Assembly (NCBI GenBank): GCA_910579185.1
Contig: CAJTTG010000011.1
Span: forward strand, 27,350 to 91,349
Reading direction: 5' to 3'
DNA from: an uncultured Muribaculaceae bacterium
Lineage (GTDB): Bacteria > Bacteroidota > Bacteroidia > Bacteroidales > Muribaculaceae
DNA: 64,000 nt
The translations under genes and the position numbers were made by a program. Shown here piece after piece: positions 14,800-23,795 of this stretch. The number at the start of each line of letters is the position of its first letter. Within the stretch, counting starts at the first letter, position 1. The notes under the pieces are model-generated. The model worked only from the letters and a program-made list of their open reading frames with translations, made no database searches and had not been told where the DNA came from.

Positions 14800-16836
14800 T
14801 CATCTGTAGCCGGCACCCTGTGTGGCCTGTGTATCGCGGCCGTTAAGGGTGTTGAACCGGCGGTTCTTGCGCTTACCGAAAGGATCATCGGGATCCACAG
14901 CCGGGTTTCCGAACTCGTCATAATACTGTTCTTCCTCCTCATCCTCGGGCAGATCCGATTCGCCACGCTTCTTTTTCGGCTTGTTCTTCTTGATCTCAGC
15001 CGGTTTCTGCATGTCGACAGGCAGTTCGAAGATGTCCCATGACTGCTGTATATCCCAGTTTTTCTTCAGGTTTATCTTTTTGGAATAGTAGAATGTTTCC
15101 TCAGGCTGGATGGAATCGTTGAGATTGCCGGTGTCCCACTTTCCGTTTCCGTTGCGGTCAATGAACAGACGGGCGAAATAAGTCCCTGGGGTCACATGCC
15201 GGAAATCGGCCCGGCCATTCTCGGCAGTTACAGTCCTCACCGGCTTATCCTGGTTGTTGAGCAGCTGCACCACAGCCTGCTGCCCTCCGAGATTAGCGAT
15301 ATCGAAGGTTATGTTGGCATAATCGGACAGCGGTTTGACTGAGAATTCAAATTTATTGTTGCCTATCCACTCGCCATAGATGCCTGTCATTCCGAGAGTG
15401 TCGATGGTCAGTCTGTATTTTGCTCCCGGATCCCACTTGACATCAGCCCGATAGACCATCGGGCGCAAAGAATCAGGCATATGGAATTGGGGGGGATCGA
15501 CCTGCGTCCAGAGCGTGTCGACCATCATCTCAAGATGCACGGCATCCGGCGAGAACGCCGTCAGCGGCTGCTCCGGCTCAAGAATTATCGGGGCGAAAAC
15601 ATCGATAACCCCCGTAGCATTTGTCTTGATCTTCAACAGATTGATTTTCGGAGCCGTCTCTGTTGAATCGGCAGCCGCCTCCTCCTTGGTCTCCTTTTTC
15701 TTCGATTTAGACGCCTTCTGCTTGCGCATGTTGAACTGCAACGTATCCGTGGTCCACGACAACTGATTCAGCGTGTCCGTGCGGAGATACGTGGCGGCAA
15801 ACTTCAGTGAGTCGGAATTGACTATCATTGTGTCGGTCAGCCAGTAGGTCAGCGTATCGCGTGTGGGCGAGGCATCAAGCACCGCACACACATCGATTTT
15901 CTGACCATCTCTCGGCCCACCCACAAACCGCAGTTCGGGGAAGGTGTCGGATGGCGCTCCGAACTCAAAATAGATCTTGTTGCGTACCTGACGCTCATAT
16001 TTGACCATGTACTGCGACTTATAGTTCTCGTTGAACCACGTAAGCAGCACATCATCCGGCCCGAACCGGGTCTCCATGCGGACAACGATGGAATCAGCCC
16101 CATCCGAGGCCTTGAGAGTGTCACGGACACTCTGCTGCTCTGCTGTGGGGGAGACAGTGACATCATAGAACGCCACATCCTCCGTCCTATCCCACTTATT
16201 GTCGCGGTTCACATCGTTGAGCGCGAATATGCGGTATGTTCCGGGCTTGAGATTTCTGACAGTGAACTGTCCGAGCTGATTTGTCTTGGTTATGCGGTCG
16301 AACGGCATAGTAGAGATCGCTGTATCGGATAGGTTCGAGTGGACACCCACCAGCATTCCTTGAGCCGGCTCAAGGGTCTCAGCCTCGAAAACCATTCCGG
16401 AGATGCATAGCGAGTCCAGCGTCGGGCCGGTAGAGAAGTCGAAAGCGAACCCGTCGAGTTCGTTGCTCTCGTTAAGGTCCGAAATGGCATCGGTGAAATC
16501 GATGGTATATGTCGTGTTAGGCAGAAGCGTGTCGACCATCTCGATCCTCACGTTACGCCCTACGGCCGATATCTTGGGTATGGATTTCTGTGGCGGCGAA
16601 ACGACCACTTTGTTCATTGCATCTTTGATCTGCACATTCTCGTCGAATGTGATCGTGAAGCGATCCATGTTGACATTCGTGGATCCGGGCGCAGGATTAC
16701 TGCGCACATAGACAGGCGGCGTCTCATCGCGAGGTCCGCCTTCCGGACGTCCCATGCTCGCACACGCCGCAATGACAAACGCCACCGCCACGGCCAGAAG
16801 CAGACGCATATATATCAGTTGTCGTTTCATTCTCAT
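14800..16836 (-). CDS. Ig-like domain lipoprotein
   Basis: 678 residues from the ATG at 16836 (a second ATG is two codons on). A longer frame would overlap the upstream gene's stop and needs a TTG start. Lipoprotein signal ending VIAAC. Next comes a Big_5/SbsA-type Ig domain (TPPVYVRSNPAPGSTNVNMD, about 40-140), common in Bacteroidota. Two acidic turn motifs (DVNRDNKWD and DRNGNGKWD) look like calcium-binding type segments within carboxypeptidase-regulatory-like beta domains. The C-terminal ~70 residues are highly charged, with a Lys-rich block (KKNKPKKKRGES) followed by an acid block (PEDEEEEQYYDE). Probably a cell-envelope structural protein. Function unknown. Confidence 0.8.
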   Translation of the reverse strand: MRMKRQLIYMRLLLAVAVAFVIAACASMGRPEGGPRDETPPVYVRSNPAPGSTNVNMDRFTITFDENVQIKDAMNKVVVSPPQKSIPKISAVGRNVRIEMVDTLLPNTTYTIDFTDAISDLNESNELDGFAFDFSTGPTLDSLCISGMVFEAETLEPAQGMLVGVHSNLSDTAISTMPFDRITKTNQLGQFTVRNLKPGTYRIFALNDVNRDNKWDRTEDVAFYDVTVSPTAEQQSVRDTLKASDGADSIVVRMETRFGPDDVLLTWFNENYKSQYMVKYERQVRNKIYFEFGAPSDTFPELRFVGGPRDGQKIDVCAVLDASPTRDTLTYWLTDTMIVNSDSLKFAATYLRTDTLNQLSWTTDTLQFNMRKQKASKSKKKETKEEAAADSTETAPKINLLKIKTNATGVIDVFAPIILEPEQPLTAFSPDAVHLEMMVDTLWTQVDPPQFHMPDSLRPMVYRADVKWDPGAKYRLTIDTLGMTGIYGEWIGNNKFEFSVKPLSDYANITFDIANLGGQQAVVQLLNNQDKPVRTVTAENGRADFRHVTPGTYFARLFIDRNGNGKWDTGNLNDSIQPEETFYYSKKINLKKNWDIQQSWDIFELPVDMQKPAEIKKNKPKKKRGESDLPEDEEEEQYYDEFGNPAVDPDDPFGKRKNRRFNTLNGRDTQATQGAGYR

Positions 16837-16850
16837 GCTTTGATAAACAA

Positions 16851-18056
16851 TCAACGGGCGGCCACGGTTGACTCTACCTCTGCCACCGCTTTTTTCAACG
16901 AGGCCATGGCCTCAAGAAGCTGGCTGCGCGACGTAGCTATATTCAGACGCATGAAACCTTCGCCCTGCGAGCCGAACATTGTGCCGGAATTAAGAGCCAG
17001 ACGGGCATGATTGATAAACAGATCCTCAAGCTCCGGCTGCGACAATCCGAGACTGCGGCAATCGAGCCAGATCAGGAATGAAGCCTGTGGCTTTATAGCC
17101 TTAATCTGCGGCAGTTCACGCTCAAGATAGTCGGCCACCGCGTCAATATTACCTTCGAGATAAGGGAGCAGTTCGTCGAGCCACGGTTCACCTTTCTCGT
17201 AAGCGGCCTGAGTGGCGATAGTGGCGGAGAAGAATGGCGATGAGAACTCATTGACCTCCATCCAGTGATAGAAGCCTTCACGCAATCCTTTGTGGGGTAC
17301 TATCATCCAGGAGCTTACAAGGCCGGGGATATTGAACGTTTTCGACGGCGCGCCGAACGAAACCGACACAGCGGCCGCATCCTCGCTGACAGAGGCGAAC
17401 GGCACGTGGCGGCGTCCGCGAAGCATCAGGTCGCCATGGATCTCGTCGCTGAGAACGATCACACCATAGCGTCGCGCCAACCGCGCCACCTCGCGCAGAG
17501 TATCGGCATCCCACTGCAGACCTACAGGATTGTGGGGGTTGCAGAGGATCATCATTTTCGGACGCTCATGGGCGAATATATCCTCCAGTCCTTCCAGATC
17601 CATACGATAGAAGAACTCATCATCACCTTTCACGAGCGGATTCTCCACAACCACACGCCCGTTACCCTCGGTGACGATACGGAACGGATGATAGACCGGA
17701 GGCTGGATCACAACCTTGTCGCCGGGACGGGTGAAATAGTTAAGCGCATAGGAGATGCCACGCACCACACCGGGCACGAATGCAAGCCAGCTACGGTCAA
17801 CGTCGAACCCATGACGACGCTTCAACCAGCAGCAGATGGAATCCCAATAACCCTCGCCGGGGCAACTGTAGCCATAAGACGGATGGCACACACGCTGCTT
17901 CATGACATCGCAGATTTCAGGACACACGGCAAATTCCATGTCGGCTATCCACAACGGCGTCAGGTCGCTGCGTCCGAACAGCTCATCGAGGTTATCATAC
18001 TTCATGGCCAGCGTTCCGCGGCGGTCAACGGTCTCGTCAAAATTATATTTTCCCAT
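16851..18056 (-). CDS. MalY/PatB family PLP-dependent C-S lyase (cystathionine beta-lyase type)
   Basis: 401 residues from the ATG at 18056 (MGKYNFDETVDRRGT). An upstream GTG is less likely. Fold type I aminotransferase. Seen: TPLWIADMEFAVCPEI and YGYSCPGEGYWDSI at the N-terminus (MalY signature), NPHNPVG, SDEIHGDL, and the PLP lysine in FGAPSKTFNIPG. Cleaves cystathionine or cysteine to a thiol, pyruvate and ammonia. Ends 3 bases into the possible alternative start of the Ig-like lipoprotein. Divergent from rel. Confidence 0.92.
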   Translation of the reverse strand: MGKYNFDETVDRRGTLAMKYDNLDELFGRSDLTPLWIADMEFAVCPEICDVMKQRVCHPSYGYSCPGEGYWDSICCWLKRRHGFDVDRSWLAFVPGVVRGISYALNYFTRPGDKVVIQPPVYHPFRIVTEGNGRVVVENPLVKGDDEFFYRMDLEGLEDIFAHERPKMMILCNPHNPVGLQWDADTLREVARLARRYGVIVLSDEIHGDLMLRGRRHVPFASVSEDAAAVSVSFGAPSKTFNIPGLVSSWMIVPHKGLREGFYHWMEVNEFSSPFFSATIATQAAYEKGEPWLDELLPYLEGNIDAVADYLERELPQIKAIKPQASFLIWLDCRSLGLSQPELEDLFINHARLALNSGTMFGSQGEGFMRLNIATSRSQLLEAMASLKKAVAEVESTVAAR

Positions 18057-18111
18057 GGTGCATTCTAAAGTGCCCACCCTTTCTCAAAAGGACAGGCTGG
18101 CAATTATTTCA

Positions 18112-18119
18112 CAAAGTTA
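18112..18119 (-). promoter_or_regulatory. Possible -7 box of the PatB gene
   Basis: Minus strand TAACTTTG, 56 bases before the start. No clear -33 element at the expected spacing. Confidence 0.35.
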
Positions 18120-18128
18120 CGCCATTTT

Positions 18129-18161
18129 TTTGAGATCTTTCATCATTTTTTCGTAGTTTTG
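18129..18161 (+). promoter_or_regulatory. Promoter of the rel operon
   Basis: TTTG ending at 18132, 21 bases, TAGTTTTG (18154-18161), 44 bases before the rel start. Confidence 0.5.
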
Positions 18162-18205
18162 TGTTTCTAATAGCTTAATGCAGGGCTAAAAACCACCGAA
18201 CGACA

Positions 18206-20467
18206 ATGGATTTGGAAAGAAAACAACTCAGCACCGAAGAGGAAGACCGCATTATCGAAGCGGAATTCCAGGATGTTCTTGCAGGCTATCTCAAGAGCAA
18301 CCACCGGAAAAAAGTGGAGATAATCGAACGTGCATTCCGTTTTGCGAAAAAAGCCCACGGAGGCATACGCCGCCGTTCCGGTGAGCCATATATCCTCCAT
18401 CCTATAGCCGTGGCAAAGATAGCGTCACAGGAGATAGGACTCGGCTCCACGTCGATATGCGCAGCCCTGCTCCACGACGTGGTCGAGGACACGGACTACA
18501 CCGTTGAGGACATCCAGCAGCAGTTCGGCCCCAAGATCGCCGAACTCGTCAGTGGCCTGACAAAGATATCCGGCGGCATTTTCGGCGACAAGGCATCGCT
18601 GCAGGCCGAGAACTTCCGCAAGCTTCTGCTGACAATGAGCGAGGATATACGCGTGGTGCTCATCAAGATGGCCGACCGCCTGCACAACATGCGCACCCTC
18701 GGCTCCATGGCTCCCAACAAGCAATACAAGATAGCCGGCGAGACACTCTACATCTACGCTCCCCTTGCCTACAGGCTCGGCCTGTTCAACATAAAGACCG
18801 AACTAGAGGATCTGAGCTTCAAGTACGAGCACCCTGCCGCCTACAAACAGATCTCCGATCAGCTCAGGGATTCCGAGAACCGCCGGCAGGCCGTCTACAG
18901 CGACTTCTCGACCCCGATCCTCGAACGCCTCAACGGCATGGGACTGCATTACGAAGCCAAGGCAAGGGTCAAATCGGCCTACTCGATATGGCGCAAGATG
19001 GAGACCAAACATATCCCGTTTGAGGAGGTCTATGACCTCTATGCCGTGCGCATAATTTTCGATTGCGATGATCAGGCCAACGAAAAAGCCGTGGCCTGGA
19101 ACATATATGCCGCCATCACCGATCTCTACCGGCTGCATCCGGAACGCACACGCGACTGGATCAGCACTCCGAAAGCCAATGGCTATCAGGCACTGCATCT
19201 GACCGTGATGGGCCCCGACGGCAACTGGATAGAAGTTCAGATCCGCTCCCGACGGATGGACGAGATAGCCGAAAAAGGGTTTGCCGCCCATTGGAAATAC
19301 AAAGTGGGCGAAGGGGAGGAAGAATCCGAGCTTCACGCATGGCTCGGCACCATCAAGGATATCCTCGACGACCCGAACCCCAACGCCGTTGACTTCCTCG
19401 ACACCCTGAAACTCAATCTTTTTGCTGCGGAGATAGTGGTGTTCACCCCGAAAGGCGAACTGCTGACACTCCCGGCAAAGGCCAGTGTGCTCGACGTGGC
19501 ATTCACACTCCACACCGAAATCGGCAGCCATTGCATTGCCGGAAAGGTCAACCATAAACTCGTGCCTCTGTCCCACCGCCTCAACAGCGGCGATCAGGTG
19601 GAGGTGCTGACCTCCCAGTCGCAGAAGCCGAAACCGGAATGGGAATCTTTCCTGACCTCGGCCAAGGCACGCACCCGTCTGCGCAAAGCCCTGCGCTCGG
19701 AGATAACCCCGACAATAGAGAACGGACGCCGGATTCTCCAGCAGTTCATGGACGATGCGGAAGTGAAGCTGACAAACGAGGTGCTGACCAAAATGATGGG
19801 CTACTATCACGTCGGATCACGCGATGACTTCTTCTATAAGCTCGGAGCCGGCGAGGTTTCGCTCGAAGGCTACGTTCTCAAGGATTCGCCCAAGGCTTCC
19901 CCGGGTCTGCTGAAGAAGATATTCCGAATAGGCAGCGGCAAGAGCAAGCCGCAGCAATCCCAGACCGGCCCCACCATTCTGACACCCGGAAAGGTCAACA
20001 TGAAGGAGGTCTATGAGCTATCCTACAACGACCATGAGCAGAACTTTGTGTTCGGCGACTGCTGCCGACCGGTGCCCGGCGATGATGTGATGGGCTTTGT
20101 CAACGACGACGGCAACGTGGAGGTACACTCGCTGACCTGTCCACGGGCGCAAGTGTTGAAAGCCGGCTACGGACCGCGTATCGTCGCCACACGATGGTCC
20201 ACGGTTCTCTCTACCTTCCCGGCCATGATCCTGATAGAAGGCGTTGACCGCCACGGCATACTGCATGAACTCACACAGCTGATCTCCAATCAGCTCAACA
20301 TAGATATCCGCTCACTGCATATCGACACCGACAAGGAAGTGTTCCACTGCCGTCTCGGTGTCCTTGTCCGCGACACCGATGTCATCAACGAGCTATGCGC
20401 CAAGATCAAAAAGATCGCCGGCGTTCAAAGCGCGGTGCGCGAAGCTGAAAGCGGTGAAGAATCATAA
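18206..20467 (+). CDS. rel: Bifunctional (p)ppGpp synthetase/hydrolase
   Basis: 753 residues, typical of long RelA/SpoT homologues. Order: HD hydrolase domain about 45-200 with LLHDVVEDTDYT and MADRLHNMRTLG intact, so hydrolase active. Synthetase domain about 235-390 with VKSAYSIWRKM, YDLYAVRIIF, TPKANGYQALH and EVQIRSRRMDEIAEKG. TGS domain about 420-480 (VLDVAFTLHTEIGSHC). C-terminal ACT domain about 675-750 (VDRHGILHELTQLIS). Makes and degrades the stringent-response alarmone on stalled ribosomes. Followed after 14 bases by the HD phosphodiesterase, so it is part of an operon. Confidence 0.96.
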   Translation: MDLERKQLSTEEEDRIIEAEFQDVLAGYLKSNHRKKVEIIERAFRFAKKAHGGIRRRSGEPYILHPIAVAKIASQEIGLGSTSICAALLHDVVEDTDYTVEDIQQQFGPKIAELVSGLTKISGGIFGDKASLQAENFRKLLLTMSEDIRVVLIKMADRLHNMRTLGSMAPNKQYKIAGETLYIYAPLAYRLGLFNIKTELEDLSFKYEHPAAYKQISDQLRDSENRRQAVYSDFSTPILERLNGMGLHYEAKARVKSAYSIWRKMETKHIPFEEVYDLYAVRIIFDCDDQANEKAVAWNIYAAITDLYRLHPERTRDWISTPKANGYQALHLTVMGPDGNWIEVQIRSRRMDEIAEKGFAAHWKYKVGEGEEESELHAWLGTIKDILDDPNPNAVDFLDTLKLNLFAAEIVVFTPKGELLTLPAKASVLDVAFTLHTEIGSHCIAGKVNHKLVPLSHRLNSGDQVEVLTSQSQKPKPEWESFLTSAKARTRLRKALRSEITPTIENGRRILQQFMDDAEVKLTNEVLTKMMGYYHVGSRDDFFYKLGAGEVSLEGYVLKDSPKASPGLLKKIFRIGSGKSKPQQSQTGPTILTPGKVNMKEVYELSYNDHEQNFVFGDCCRPVPGDDVMGFVNDDGNVEVHSLTCPRAQVLKAGYGPRIVATRWSTVLSTFPAMILIEGVDRHGILHELTQLISNQLNIDIRSLHIDTDKEVFHCRLGVLVRDTDVINELCAKIKKIAGVQSAVREAESGEES

Positions 20468-20481
20468 ATCCCACTCCGGAA

Positions 20482-22542
20482 ATGACCCCACATTTCAACA
20501 TATCGAAAGACACCCTGACGCGTGCCGCCATATTTCTCGGCGGCATAATCCTGCTTTATATCCTGATGCCACGCAACTCCGAGACGGCTTATGAATATGC
20601 CGTGGGGCGGCCATGGAACTATGACGCCGTGGTGGCATCCGTCGACATCCCGATTTTTGAAGAGCCTGTCCGGCAGAAGGAGATCGAGGACTCGATGAAA
20701 CAGGAGCTGAAACCTATATTTTTCCGCGACAACAAGATCGCGTCAAAAATCGTGGAGGACTACTCCCACGCGCTCCAGACCGATCCACGCATCGGCACAC
20801 ATCCGCAGATCAGAAACAGGATGCTCTCCACCCTGCGCGACATCTATTCAAATGGCGTGATCGATTCCCGTGGCGGCAAACTGCCACCGGTGATCAGCAT
20901 GCGTACATCCGACACCGATGTCAAAAACGCCAACTCATCCAATTTCTACACTTTCGCCACCGCTCACGCAAAAATGCAGGAGGCGATGGGAGCTGACACC
21001 ACCCTACACCGCATCCTCTCCGCCCTGCCTCTCGAAATCAGGCCGAACATTCTCTATGACAGCCTGACAAACGAAAAGGCAGCCAAGGATGTTGAGACAT
21101 TCGCCCATTCGGCCATCGACCGCGTGACCGCCGGCACGAAAATCGTGGACAGAAACGACATAGTGACCCCACGCATATTCACGATCCTCAAGACCTATGA
21201 GCTGAAGATGATCCAGGAAGCGGCCGAGAACACCACAGAACGCAACGTGACGGGTCTCGGCACAGCGTTGCTGCTGATAGTTCTGCTCGGACTCCAGTTC
21301 GCCTACCTGAGAATCCTGCGCCCCGACTATTTCGCCAATATCCGCATCGTTATGCTGACAACACTCACCATTGTCAGCTTCGCGCTGTTTGCATACGCTC
21401 TCAACGGATCGTTTGAGCGCGGAATCTACATGGTTCCGCTCACTATCATCCCGATCATCCTGATAGTGTTTCTCGACTCGCGCACAGCGTTTTTCACATA
21501 TCTGGTCACATTGTTGCTGATCGCAGCAACCACCCATTTCATGTGGGATTTCATCCTGTTGCAGTTTGCCGCCGGATTCATAGCCCTGATCACCATCCGG
21601 GAACTCAGCAAGCGTTCGCAGCTGATACAGACCGGCGCGGCAGTGTTCGCAGCATATTCCGTGACATATATCGCCGAGGAATTCATGCAGACGGGCTCCA
21701 TGACATCGCTGGAGGCCGGCATGTTCGGAGCTTTCGCCCTCAACGCCGTGCTGATCTCGTTTGCCTACATACTGATCTTCCTGATTGAGAAATGTTTCGG
21801 ATTCATCTCACGAGTGACACTCGTGGAACTGTCGGATATCAATCATCCGTTGCTGCGCGAACTGTCGGAAGAATGCCCCGGGACATTCCAGCATTCGATG
21901 GCCGTCAGCAACATAGCGGCGGCCGCCGCAAGCCGCGTAGGTGCCAATGTGCAGCTTGTAAGAGCCGGTGCCCTCTACCACGACATAGGCAAGATCAGCA
22001 ATCCGGCATTCTTCACTGAAAACCAGCACGGGATCAATCCCCACGACGCCCTTTCCCCGATCCAGAGCGCACGCATCGTCATAGGCCACGTGACCGAAGG
22101 GCTGAGACGCGCTGAAAAAGCGAAACTGCCCTCACGTCTGCGCGATTTCATAGCCGAACACCACGGACAGGGGAAAGCGCGGTATTTCTACACCACATAC
22201 TGCAACCAGCACCCCGACGAGGATGTCGACCCCAAGCCGTTCACATATCCGGGGCCGAATCCGCAATCGCTTGAATCGTCGATCCTCATGATGGCCGACT
22301 CCGTTGAAGCAGCATCGCGCTCGCTGAAGGATCATTCGCCCGAAACCATCGAATCGCTTGTCAACAAGATAATAGACTCACAGGTGGCCGAGGGGCTGCA
22401 CAACGATTCCCCGATCTCATTCCGCGACATCACCGAGATAAAGAAATCGTTCATATCGTCGCTCTCAACCATGTACCATGCACGCATATCATACCCCGAG
22501 GCTATCCGTCCCAAGCAATCCGACGGGCAACCAAACGGATGA
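20482..22542 (+). CDS. pgpH: 7TM-HD phosphohydrolase (PgpH-type, putative c-di-AMP phosphodiesterase)
   Basis: 686 residues. A first membrane helix (about 13-31), an extracytoplasmic 7TMR-HDED sensor domain (about 45-270), seven membrane helices (about 250-450) and a cytoplasmic HD domain (about 470-640). The HD domain carries FQHSMAVSNIA, the catalytic YHDIGK and EHHGQGKARYFY. This architecture is that of Listeria PgpH, which hydrolyses cyclic di-AMP and is reported to be inhibited by (p)ppGpp. The substrate here is inferred from architecture. Adjacent to rel in one transcript. Confidence 0.88.
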   Translation: MTPHFNISKDTLTRAAIFLGGIILLYILMPRNSETAYEYAVGRPWNYDAVVASVDIPIFEEPVRQKEIEDSMKQELKPIFFRDNKIASKIVEDYSHALQTDPRIGTHPQIRNRMLSTLRDIYSNGVIDSRGGKLPPVISMRTSDTDVKNANSSNFYTFATAHAKMQEAMGADTTLHRILSALPLEIRPNILYDSLTNEKAAKDVETFAHSAIDRVTAGTKIVDRNDIVTPRIFTILKTYELKMIQEAAENTTERNVTGLGTALLLIVLLGLQFAYLRILRPDYFANIRIVMLTTLTIVSFALFAYALNGSFERGIYMVPLTIIPIILIVFLDSRTAFFTYLVTLLLIAATTHFMWDFILLQFAAGFIALITIRELSKRSQLIQTGAAVFAAYSVTYIAEEFMQTGSMTSLEAGMFGAFALNAVLISFAYILIFLIEKCFGFISRVTLVELSDINHPLLRELSEECPGTFQHSMAVSNIAAAAASRVGANVQLVRAGALYHDIGKISNPAFFTENQHGINPHDALSPIQSARIVIGHVTEGLRRAEKAKLPSRLRDFIAEHHGQGKARYFYTTYCNQHPDEDVDPKPFTYPGPNPQSLESSILMMADSVEAASRSLKDHSPETIESLVNKIIDSQVAEGLHNDSPISFRDITEIKKSFISSLSTMYHARISYPEAIRPKQSDGQPNG

Positions 22543-22572
22543 TCAAACGTTTATATAAGAAAACCTACTGAC

Positions 22573-23076
22573 ATGGGAATACTGACCATCATCTGCATAA
22601 TCTTCAGTGTGGCAGCCATAGTGGCGGCAGCCGTCATGGCCTACCGTGCCATGAGATTTGCTCCGGCCGTGGCATGGTTAGCACTGGCAATACTGATGGT
22701 GGCCATTGAAGATGCACCCGGATGGCCCACGGTAGCATTCTGGGGCGTTGCAGCCATCATCGCCGTGGCGATCACCACACTTCTTCCGGCGATTGTTGCC
22801 ACAAGCCGCAACGGCGTAGCATTCATGACCACCGGAGCATTTGCAGGAGCATTCGTAGGGATGCTGCTCCCCTACGCCAACGCCGGCATGATCCTTGGCG
22901 CACTGATAGGGACAGCTTTCGGGCTTATAGTTCACAGCCGCACTCCGGCCGGAGCCATTCTTGGCTTCCCGTCGAAAAAATTTTTCAAATATGCCTGCGC
23001 CAAAGGCCTGCCGACAGTGGTCACGGCATGCGCATGCGCCTTGGCCGCTCTATCCATTGTTCAACTAATCCATTGA
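22573..23076 (+). CDS. Glycine-zipper membrane protein, unknown function
   Basis: 167 residues, almost entirely hydrophobic with about five membrane segments. The segment GAFAGAFVGMLLPYANAGM and GALIGTAFG has glycine spacing typical of tightly packed helices (DUF456/glycine-zipper-like), but no family is claimed. Third gene of the rel run, 30 bases after pgpH and 7 bases before the DUF4919 gene. Confidence 0.7.
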   Translation: MGILTIICIIFSVAAIVAAAVMAYRAMRFAPAVAWLALAILMVAIEDAPGWPTVAFWGVAAIIAVAITTLLPAIVATSRNGVAFMTTGAFAGAFVGMLLPYANAGMILGALIGTAFGLIVHSRTPAGAILGFPSKKFFKYACAKGLPTVVTACACALAALSIVQLIH

Positions 23077-23083
23077 TCCAACG

Positions 23084-23794
23084 ATGACCAGATACATTTT
23101 TCTTGCAATATCACTTCTGACACTCTCACTGACAGCTTCCGCTCAGACAAACTATGACAAGATCCGCCGCGAAAAACCGGATTTCGAGAAGATACGCACG
23201 GAGATCAACGACCGGAACTCCGTCTACTATTATCCCCGGCTAATGAAGGAGTTCCAGCAGAACGACACCATCATGAAGCTCGACAAGTACCGCTATCTCT
23301 ACCTCGGATATGCCATGCAGGAGGACTATAACCCCTATCGCTCCCCCTCTGTCAGCAATGCCTCGGCAATTGACATCCAGAAAGCGCGTCTCACCAATGA
23401 GGAATGTGACGAGGTGATCCGTCTGGCCAACCTTGCCCTTGAGGACAACCCTCTCGATCTGCAACAGATGGCAGTTCTGATCGCCGCCCTCAAGCAGCGC
23501 CGCCATGAGACACTGGCCAAGATCTGGCAGTACAAGCTCAACTATATCCTTATGGCCATAGTCTCCACAGGAACCGGCCTCGACGAGGACAACGCATGGT
23601 ATGTAATCGAGCCGCAACACGAATACATGCTGCTGAACTCAATGGGCTACACCATCACCAACCATCTGTTCTACGAGCCGTGCTATGAGTATCTGACCGT
23701 CAAAGATCCCTCGGGCAGCAACGCCGGCGGATATTACTTCAACATCCGCCAGATTCTTGAGGAATACTACCGCAAATTCCCTGAGGAACTATAA
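23084..23794 (+). CDS. DUF4919 domain exported protein
   Basis: 236 residues with a signal peptide (cleavage after TASA, about residue 20). The start of the mature protein (TNYDKIRREKPDFEKIRTE) and RYLYLGYAMQEDYNPY are typical of the Bacteroidota-only DUF4919 family. Helical, TPR-like in character. Function unknown. Last gene of the rel run, ending one base from the converging GH13 gene with no terminator visible between them. Confidence 0.8.
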   Translation: MTRYIFLAISLLTLSLTASAQTNYDKIRREKPDFEKIRTEINDRNSVYYYPRLMKEFQQNDTIMKLDKYRYLYLGYAMQEDYNPYRSPSVSNASAIDIQKARLTNEECDEVIRLANLALEDNPLDLQQMAVLIAALKQRRHETLAKIWQYKLNYILMAIVSTGTGLDEDNAWYVIEPQHEYMLLNSMGYTITNHLFYEPCYEYLTVKDPSGSNAGGYYFNIRQILEEYYRKFPEEL

Positions 23795-23795
23795 T

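Noticed and set aside
18803..19810. A 335-codon minus-strand frame inside rel
   Set aside because: Antisense shadow of rel, with composition typical of the complement of GC-rich third positions and no recognisable domain.
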